NCBI GenBank assembly: GCA_009773975.1
Contig: VSMX01000117.1
Coordinates: forward strand, 1 to 7,196
Source of the DNA: Desulfovibrio sp.
GTDB lineage: Bacteria; Desulfobacterota; Desulfovibrionia; Desulfovibrionales; Desulfovibrionaceae
Direction: 5' to 3'
DNA length: 7,196 bases
Shown: positions 1 to 3,904 of the stretch, one piece after another
Layout of the letters: the number at the start of each line of letters is the position of its first letter
Position numbering within the stretch: position 1 is the stretch's first letter
Translations under genes and position numbers: made by a program
Notes under the pieces: generated by a model
The model's database searches: none
What the model was told of the DNA's origin: nothing
What the model saw: the letters and a program-made list of their open reading frames with translations, nothing else

Positions 1-50
1 GCATATAGCTTTTCGCGTCGGCTAGGTTTCAGATGTCTTCCGGCTTATCC

Positions 51-84
51 GCATGAGCCGCACTTTTTATAGAGCGGCTCATGC
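51..84. repeat. Perfect 11-bp inverted repeat (hairpin) after the aldo/keto reductase remnant
   Basis: Seen directly: the arm GCATGAGCCGC (51-61) is exactly complementary to GCGGCTCATGC (74-84), with a 12-nt AT-rich loop. It begins 12 nt beyond the stop codon of the minus-strand aldo/keto reductase remnant, the position expected of a transcription-ending stem-loop for that gene. Neither side carries a U-tract, so it is not a canonical intrinsic terminator. It could instead be an RNA 3' end stabiliser or a leftover end of a mobile element. Bases 1-50 to its left contain nothing I can call; one plus-strand frame is open from base 1 to the stop at 70-72, but this is too short to identify. Confidence 0.6.
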
Positions 85-96
85 TGAATTCTATGA

Positions 97-330
97 TCAC
101 CAGCCAACTTTCACGTTCGCGAAATGTCGCGCAACCTTCCTCAACTGTGTCGGAATGACAATTCCTTGCGGGCATTGCCAGGAGCATTCTCCGCAGTCAT
201 TGCAACGGGCTGCTTCCTGTGGGCTATTTTTCAGCTCAAGGCCATAATGATGTTCGCAAATCGGAATCCTGTTCAGTTCAAACTCCTTCGTGCTGTTGTA
301 CATTGAAAAACAGCAGGAAATGAATACCCC
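97..330 (-). pseudogene. C-terminal remnant of a 4Fe-4S aldo/keto reductase
   Basis: This minus-strand frame of about 77 codons ends in TGA at 97-99. It carries the C-terminal end of the aldo/keto reductase group that has an added iron-sulfur domain. Visible signatures are GVFISCCFSMYN, which matches the family segment after the CPxGV motif, then RCNDCGECSWQCPQGIVIP. The latter is a 4Fe-4S ligand set with spacing C-x2-C-x2-C-x3-C-P, followed by the usual LRKVARHF helix. Full family members are roughly 370-390 residues, so the TIM-barrel catalytic domain, the Tyr/Lys/His/Asp tetrad and the first cysteine motif are missing. The reading frame continues upstream directly into an SMP-30-like sequence, so the 5' part was lost by recombination or deletion rather than by a point mutation. 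The family call is firm; loss of function is an inference from the missing catalytic domain. Confidence 0.75.
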
Positions 331-630
331 ATTGGCCTGGGCAAGATTTTTGATGACAGGAGTTATTGACCTGAAATCGGGTGAAACATAATAGACGCCG
401 CCGGACGCATCCGTTGCGCTGCCATGAAAGTCCGAGAAATAAAAGCCACCGTCAGGAGCGAGAACCAGGTCATTTGGCCAAAAACCAGCTTCCACCGGAA
501 TTATGGTTTCGATTTTGTCCGTATCCGACGAGCAGGCCAAAATTGCGCCTTCGCGTTTTGCAAGATCCAGCCCTGCCATGAACAGGCGGCCATCCTCGCC
601 CAAGGCAAGACCGCCCACTCCTTGAGAATG
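325..630 (-). pseudogene. Internal fragment of an SMP-30/gluconolactonase-like beta-propeller gene
   Basis: About 100 codons on the minus strand read as consecutive blades of an SMP-30/gluconolactonase/LRE-like propeller. Landmarks are GVGGLALGEDGRLFMAG, then FWPNDLVLAPDGGFYFSD (the family's PND-x8-G-x2-Y-x-S/T-D motif, whose Asn and Asp are metal or active-site residues in characterised members), then GGVYYVSP and NLAQANGV. Complete proteins are about 280-320 residues; both the N-terminal blade and the C-terminal blades are absent here. The open frame extends to a TTG at 721-723, but residues before about 630 lie antisense to good LysR-like sequence and show no propeller pattern, so that start is not believable. 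At its 3' edge the frame runs in phase into the aldo/keto reductase tail near 325-330. Characterised relatives hydrolyse lactones or act as sugar-acid pathway enzymes; this piece should be inactive. Confidence 0.72.
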
Positions 631-1040
631 CATGGGGCTTGCTTGTAACAAAGGATCACCCACTTGCGGAACGCGCCCATATTGTCCCGGCGGATCTTGT
701 TGGGCTTGATCTGATTTGCTCAAGACAGCAAATGGTTGCTAACGAACTATCGGCATGGATTGGAAAAAGAATGGAAATGCTTAATGTCGTTGCGACATAT
801 ACACTGCTTTATAATGCATCACTTATGGTACTGGAAGGAGTTGGGGCGGCGGTATGCCTTGACGGGATAATTGACACGTCAGACACAAGTCTGCTTTGTT
901 TTCGTCCGTTCAAGCCATCGCTGAAGGTCAGTCTTGATGTGGCCTGGAAAAAGCATCAGGTCTTTTCAAAGGCGGCTGATGCTTTTTTGCAAAACTTAAG
1001 GAAATGCTTATTAAAAGAGCATCTTTTGCCCAACGCGTGA
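621..1040 (+). pseudogene. C-terminal effector-domain remnant of a LysR-type regulator
   Basis: From about 621 the plus strand encodes the second half of a LysR-type substrate-binding domain. It begins ENAWGLLVTKDHPLAE, then has DLVGLDLICSRQ, NVVATYTLLYNASLMV, GVGAAVCLD and LCFRPFKPSL, and stops at TGA 1038-1040. In full regulators of about 290-310 residues this corresponds to roughly the last 135-140 residues. The DNA-binding winged helix-turn-helix and the first effector subdomain are missing. An in-frame stop at 579-581 lies just upstream, and the only start nearby is a TTG at 639 that falls inside the conserved region, so there is no credible initiation site. The left limit coincides with the start of the opposite-strand SMP-30 fragment, which marks a recombination junction around 621-640. 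The family call is confident from the fold pattern; the effector cannot be inferred. Confidence 0.75.
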
Positions 1041-1059
1041 AAATTATAAAAAATTTTAA

Positions 1060-1072
1060 GAATCACGATTAA
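1060..1072 (+). repeat. Left terminal inverted repeat of the IS5 remnant
   Basis: GAATCACGATTAA matches the right end of the element (opposite strand, 1791-1778) except for one missing T after CAC. It follows TTAA, a YTAR-type target sequence. The roughly 80 bp from here to the end of the transposase remnant are AT-rich and show no coding signal. Confidence 0.6.
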
Positions 1073-1150
1073 ATTTTCATAACTTCTTACTTTTTATTCC
1101 TTTTTCACATGGCTTTTGGGGCCTATTTTGAAATTTGGGCGCAATTATCC

Positions 1151-1375
1151 CTATGCAGGCCGTTTTCGGCCTTCCCATATACGCATTAAAAGATTTGCGC
1201 TCCCAAAAAGTATGTATAAACGTTGGGCGTTTTTATACAGGCCTTTGTAACGCGTTTTGGAGTATCCAAACAGCTTCTTTACGATATGGAGTGGATGCTC
1301 CACGTGGCAACGCACCCGGGATTTCCTCTTTTCGATTTGCCTGTCCCAATCATGACCAGCCGGCGCTCTTTTCAC
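1151..1375 (-). pseudogene. IS5-family transposase, C-terminal remnant
   Basis: The minus-strand frame ends in TAG (1151-1153) and contains the typical C-terminus of IS5 transposases: WDRQIEKRKSRVRCHVEHPL, then LFGYSKTRYKGLYKNAQR and LYILFGSANLLM. The H-V-E-H segment carries the third acidic residue (E) of the DDE triad. The two aspartates that precede it in an intact enzyme are absent because the central part is deleted. The apparent GTG start at 1373-1375 only marks the deletion joint. This frame is offset by one from the N-terminal remnant, so no full-length product can be made. Confidence 0.8.
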
Positions 1376-1713
1376 ACTTCCAAATGCCGGAATTTGAGGA
1401 GTGCTGTCGCGTCCGGAACCTGCTCATCGAAAAAGTTGATGCCCATGAACATGCGGAAGGCGTGGCTATCATATATGGCCTCTTCAACAGCTTCATCAGA
1501 AAGATTGAACCAGCATTGCAAAAGATACATTCGCAGCATTATTTCGATGCCGCGTGGCTTGCGTTCGCGTTTTCCGGCCGGGTAATATGGCTCAATCAGG
1601 GAAATCCAGACCGCCCAGGGAATAAAAGCATCCATAGCGCGAAGAAATTCTTCTCTTTTGGTTGTTCTTTTACGCAAACTATTTTCAAAATCGCTCATGC
1701 TGGTCTGTTTCAT
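1372..1713 (-). pseudogene. IS5-family transposase, N-terminal remnant (DUF772-type domain)
   Basis: The 113-codon minus-strand frame starts at ATG 1711-1713 and preserves the classic IS5 N-terminal domain: FIPWAVWISLIEPYYPAG, RKPRGIEIMLRMYLLQCWFN, LSDEAVEEAIYDSHAFRMF, then QVPDATALLKFRHLEV followed by TGA. An intact IS5 transposase is around 320-340 residues and continues past the FRHL motif into the catalytic core; here it stops at the deletion joint, where the C-terminal remnant overlaps it by 4 nt in another frame. A ribosome binding site AGGGGA at 1721-1726 (minus strand) precedes the start, so the first fragment could still be translated. It contains no catalytic residues. Confidence 0.82.
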
Positions 1714-1720
1714 ATAAAAT

Positions 1721-1739
1721 TCCCCTCGTGGGGATTATA
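1721..1739 (-). promoter_or_regulatory. Transposase -10 box and SD-masking hairpin
   Basis: On the minus strand a perfect TATAAT (1739-1734) is followed at once by TCCCC-ACGA-GGGGA (1734-1721), a 5-bp GC-rich hairpin whose 3' arm contains the transposase Shine-Dalgarno sequence. No good -35 box is seen at the right distance. If transcription begins about 7 nt after the -10 box, the element's own mRNA lacks the 5' arm, whereas a transcript reading in from outside has both arms and would hide the ribosome binding site. That matches the protection against read-in expression known from other insertion sequences; its application here is inference. Confidence 0.5.
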
Positions 1740-1777
1740 CAACAAAATTGCACTTTTGGCGATAATTATTTGCCCAA

Positions 1778-1792
1778 TTAATCAGTGATTCC
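1778..1792 (-). repeat. Right terminal inverted repeat of the IS5 remnant
   Basis: Read on the minus strand, this is GGAATCACTGATTAA. It pairs with the left end at 1060-1072 and abuts CTAA (1793-1796), a YTAR-type target site as preferred by IS5 elements. Confidence 0.6.
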
Positions 1793-1811
1793 CTAAAGAA
1801 AATAATATATT

Positions 1812-1852
1812 AGATAAAGAAAAGGGACTTGCGACATCAATCGTAAGTCCCT
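1812..1852 (-). terminator. Rho-independent terminator downstream of tRNA-Pro
   Basis: Minus-strand stem AGGGACTT (1852-1845) pairs perfectly with AAGTCCCT (1830-1823). The stem is extended inward by four more pairs, one of them G-U, leaving a 6-nt loop, and is followed by a T-rich run TTTCTTT (1822-1816). It starts 8 nt after the encoded CCA of the tRNA. As no other terminator is visible back to the peptidase promoter, it may end the whole peptidase / small protein / tRNA transcript. Confidence 0.88.
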
Positions 1853-1860
1853 GAAATTTT

Positions 1861-1937
1861 TGGTCGGGATGAAAGGATTTGAACCTTCGACCCCTTGAAC
1901 CCCATTCAAGTGCGCTTCCAGACTGCGCTACATCCCG
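1861..1937 (-). tRNA. tRNA-Pro(GGG)
   Basis: A complete 77-nt cloverleaf with encoded CCA is read on the minus strand. The acceptor stem CGGGATG/CATCCCG begins with the C1-G72 pair typical of bacterial proline tRNAs, followed by discriminator A73. The D arm is GCGC/GCGC with GG in the loop. The anticodon stem CTTGA/TCAAG encloses the loop ATGGGGT, giving anticodon GGG (reading CCC and CCU) with G at position 37. The T arm is GAAGG/CCTTT around TTCGAAT, closed by one G-U pair. It should supply proline for CCC/CCU codons. It has its own promoter and terminator, so it can be a single-gene unit even though it lies downstream of two protein genes. The broken genes just past its 3' side make former island integration conceivable, but no integrase or duplicated tRNA end is visible. 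Confidence 0.97.
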
Positions 1938-1949
1938 ACGCAGGAAGAG

Positions 1950-1978
1950 TATGTAAATGTTTGCCGTGCAAATGTCAA
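1950..1978 (-). promoter_or_regulatory. Sigma-70 promoter of tRNA-Pro
   Basis: On the minus strand a consensus -35 TTGACA (1978-1973) is separated by exactly 17 nt from -10 TACATA (1955-1950), which lies 12 nt before the first base of the mature tRNA. Predicted initiation is about 6 nt before the tRNA 5' end, so only a short leader would need RNase P removal. The -35 box begins just 4 nt beyond the stop codon of the small upstream gene. Confidence 0.85.
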
Positions 1979-1982
1979 GCAA

Positions 1983-2207
1983 TTAACCTATGGCATTTAT
2001 CACAAGCCCGGTATCCATCATGTTCATTGCGGAAAGACGAAAATTATCCTGCATGAAAGAATGCACGCTGGCTTCCGATTCCGCCTGGGGCGCAGCCGCT
2101 GTTGAATCATTGACTATGCTGGGCAAGTACACGATCGCATTGCCGTCTCCGGGAGTGGAATCTTCCATATAATCAAGTCCAAGCCAATAAGGATCGAAGG
2201 ATATCAT
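1983..2207 (-). CDS. Small acidic protein of unknown function, 74 aa
   Basis: I do not recognise this protein. Evidence that it is real: its ATG (2205-2207) is preceded by an ideal GGAGG Shine-Dalgarno with 5-nt spacing, and that site sits in the 14-bp gap after the M23 peptidase stop codon, so the two are probably co-transcribed and possibly coupled. The product has no signal peptide, no membrane segment and no cysteines. It starts MISFDPYWLGLDYMEDSTPG, is rich in Asp/Glu and Met (four Met in the last 25 residues), and has an Ala/Glu/Ser-rich middle (STAAAPQAESEAS) that may be flexible. The stop codon TAA is at 1983-1985, directly before the tRNA promoter. Its position hints at a role connected with the peptidase, but nothing in the sequence proves this. 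Confidence 0.65.
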   Translation of the reverse strand: MISFDPYWLGLDYMEDSTPGDGNAIVYLPSIVNDSTAAAPQAESEASVHSFMQDNFRLSAMNMMDTGLVINAIG

Positions 2208-2221
2208 TGCAACCTCCGCAA

Positions 2222-3664
2222 TCAGCCCCGGCGATGTTTTTTGGTCTTGCGCGCGGCCTGCCGCGCTTGCCGTCTGGGTTGGCTTTTTTTTGCCGGTCGC
2301 GCTTCCGGCTTTTCCTTTTCCACTATTGCCCTGTCCGGCACCAGGCTGTCAACCTTGTAGCCGGCAAGCGCCTTTCTGCCTTCAAGCAAGGCAAGCTCCT
2401 TTTCCACTGTCTGCCTGAATTCGGCCATGCGTTTGGGCGTCACAGAAGCTCCGCGCGGGTTGATGGCCTTTGTGGGGTCAATAAATACGCCTTTCTGGCG
2501 CAGGCGAAAATCCAGGTGCGGCCCCGTTGAAAGCCCCGTGCTGCCCACAAAGCCGATTACCTGCCCCTGGCGCACTTTGGTGCCTTCTTTCAGGCCCCTG
2601 GCAAAACCGGAAAGGTGGGCATACATCGATTCCAGACCAGCAACATGGCGAACTATAATCTGGTTGCCGTAACCGCCGCCCCAGCCGCGCTTTGTAACCA
2701 CGCCTTCGCCAACTGCCTTTACAGGCGTTCCTGTCGGCGCGCCGTAATCAACGCCAAGATGCGGTCTTGTCTTGCCCAGAATGGGATGTTTGCGGTTGTG
2801 GGAAAAACGCGATGTAATTCTTGTAAACGCAAGCGGCGACTGCAAAAGCGTTTTCTTGAGGTTTTCGCCCTTGCGATTGTAATACTGCTGGCCCGAACCG
2901 TCATTGAAAAGATAGGCTTCGTAGGTTTTGCCCTGGTTTGTAAAGCGCGCGGCCAGGATGCGGCCATAGCCCTTGTATTCGCCATCGCGGAAACGTTTTT
3001 CAATCAGCACGGAAAAGCTGTCGCCCTCCCTCAGGTCACGGATAAAGTTGATTTCCGAACCGAAGAGATCGACAAGCTTGAGGGCCAGATGCGGATTTTC
3101 GCCAATATCGGCCACGGCCTGGAAAAGATTGTCGTCGATGGCTGTCTCCGCAGTGGCCAGAACAGTGTCATATTTTATGGGTTCAATGCGCGCGCAGGGG
3201 GATTCGCAGCCCTCGACAACCAGGCATTTTTTGCTGTCAATTTCATATTCGAAACGCTGCAGGCGGCCGCCGTCTGTTTCTATCACATAGGGCTGCCCTT
3301 CGCGAAAATTGCGCAGGGAAAATACTTTCCTGGCCGCGGTCAGGTAATGGCCCACGCTGCCGTCCGTGGATTTTTCCAGCAGGCCGCCAATTGTCTCACC
3401 CTTTTCCACCGTGCCGCGGGTGACGCCGTTTGCCACAGGGCGGGAAATGGACTGCGCTACGCGAGTCATTTCCCCGGCAAGGCGCGCGGGGTCAAAAGCA
3501 TCGTCATCCGCGTCTGGCGCCTCCAGGTTTTTAATCGAGAGAATCCGTTCCGGCCCAGGCTGCCTGGTTGTGGAGTTTGCCGAATCTGGCAGGCCTGTGT
3601 GCTTGACAAAAAAACCACAGATAAATACTGCGGTTGCGAATATGGCGAGACAGAATTTACTCAT
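2222..3664 (-). CDS. M23-family cell-wall metallopeptidase (MepM/Csd3-like), membrane-anchored or exported
   Basis: A 480-residue LytM/M23 peptidase expected to cut peptide cross-links of peptidoglycan in the periplasm. Residues 4-20 form one hydrophobic N-terminal segment (signal or anchor) with no clear lipobox. Residues about 84-260 resemble the N-terminal region of MepM/Csd3-type enzymes, including a LysM/OapA-like part (EKGETIGGLLEKS, then FREGQPYVIE). The M23 domain spans about 285-400: HLGVD gives H302 and D306, YAHL gives H350, and TGPHLDFRL gives H383. In the last motif the usual H-x-H is H-L-D (D385), replacing the third zinc ligand with Asp. The C-terminus (454-480) is a very basic Lys/Arg tail, unusual for the family and possibly a cell-wall or nucleic-acid contact. 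The ATG at 3662-3664 has GAAGG about 9 nt upstream and a promoter 24 nt further. The next gene follows after 14 bp. The family is certain; exact substrate and activity are not. Confidence 0.93.
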   Translation of the reverse strand: MSKFCLAIFATAVFICGFFVKHTGLPDSANSTTRQPGPERILSIKNLEAPDADDDAFDPARLAGEMTRVAQSISRPVANGVTRGTVEKGETIGGLLEKSTDGSVGHYLTAARKVFSLRNFREGQPYVIETDGGRLQRFEYEIDSKKCLVVEGCESPCARIEPIKYDTVLATAETAIDDNLFQAVADIGENPHLALKLVDLFGSEINFIRDLREGDSFSVLIEKRFRDGEYKGYGRILAARFTNQGKTYEAYLFNDGSGQQYYNRKGENLKKTLLQSPLAFTRITSRFSHNRKHPILGKTRPHLGVDYGAPTGTPVKAVGEGVVTKRGWGGGYGNQIIVRHVAGLESMYAHLSGFARGLKEGTKVRQGQVIGFVGSTGLSTGPHLDFRLRQKGVFIDPTKAINPRGASVTPKRMAEFRQTVEKELALLEGRKALAGYKVDSLVPDRAIVEKEKPEARPAKKSQPRRQARQAARKTKKHRRG

Positions 3665-3687
3665 CGTTTTATACCTTCGGTAAGACT

Positions 3688-3716
3688 ATTATGCGGAATG
3701 CAACCGGGTTTGTCCA
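3688..3716 (-). promoter_or_regulatory. Sigma-70-like promoter of the M23 peptidase operon
   Basis: On the minus strand, -35 TGGACA (3716-3711) and -10 CATAAT (3693-3688) each differ from consensus by one base and are 17 nt apart. The -10 box ends 23 nt before the peptidase ATG, giving a short leader that contains the GAAGG ribosome binding site. It is divergent from the chemoreceptor promoter; about 100 AT-rich bases separate the two. Confidence 0.65.
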
Positions 3717-3820
3717 GTGCGGGATTCAATTTCATGCATTGCCAGATGTTTTCAAACGCCTTACATTTTGTTAAAAAAAGCAGACCGATTAGCGGATGGA
3801 TTTTTTAGGAACGAATTCCA

Positions 3821-3847
3821 TAAAGTTTGGCGGCAAGTTGCCGAAAA
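3821..3847 (+). promoter_or_regulatory. Sigma-28 (FliA) promoter of the chemoreceptor gene
   Basis: TAAAGTTT (3821-3828), an 11-nt spacer, then GCCGAAAA (3840-3847). The known flagellar sigma-28 consensus is TAAAGTTT-N11-GCCGATAA, so the -35 half is exact, the spacing exact, and the -10 half differs at one base. It lies 57 nt before the chemoreceptor ATG, in the right orientation, and chemoreceptors are classic sigma-28 targets. The site also contains a 13-bp palindrome CGGCAA-G-TTGCCG (3831-3843), probably a by-product of the promoter sequence but conceivably an operator. Confidence 0.88.
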
Positions 3848-3904
3848 ACAGGACAAAACGGAAAATGAATCCATTTCTGCCATTCTCTGGCAAGGGGAAC
3901 AAGC

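Larger units (their letters stand above)
1058..1794 (-). mobile_element. Internally deleted IS5-family insertion sequence
   Basis: The element is a non-autonomous remnant of about 735 bp; intact relatives are near 1.2 kb. It is framed by imperfect terminal inverted repeats: GAATCACGATTAA at 1060-1072 and, on the other strand, GAATCACTGATTAA at 1791-1778, which differ by one inserted base. The flanks read TTAA (1056-1059) and CTAA (1793-1796), both fitting the YTAR 4-bp target preference known for IS5, although they are not identical. Inside, the minus strand encodes the N-terminal and C-terminal parts of one transposase, with the middle third to half deleted. It lies 17 bp past the LysR remnant and downstream of the tRNA-Pro terminator. 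Exact ends are uncertain by a few bases. Confidence 0.75.

Noticed and set aside
639..1040. LysR-like frame as an intact small gene starting at TTG 639
   Set aside because: The start lies inside the conserved effector domain; half the protein including the DNA-binding domain is missing.
1135..1788. 217-codon plus-strand frame across the IS5 remnant
   Set aside because: It spans the element almost end to end, antisense to both transposase pieces, and carries no protein-like pattern.
1861..1937. tRNA-Pro as an integration site for a genomic island
   Set aside because: No integrase gene and no second copy of the tRNA 3' end (att repeat) occur in the window; the broken genes nearby can be explained by deletion and IS activity.
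2615..3808. 397-codon open frame on the plus strand opposite the M23 peptidase
   Set aside because: It is antisense to a clearly conserved enzyme, shows no family pattern, and its composition is what the complement of the peptidase codons produces.
3829..3842. Possible sigma-54 promoter (GG...GC) before the chemoreceptor
   Set aside because: The distance between GG and GC is 9 nt instead of the required 10, while the same bases form an almost perfect sigma-28 promoter.
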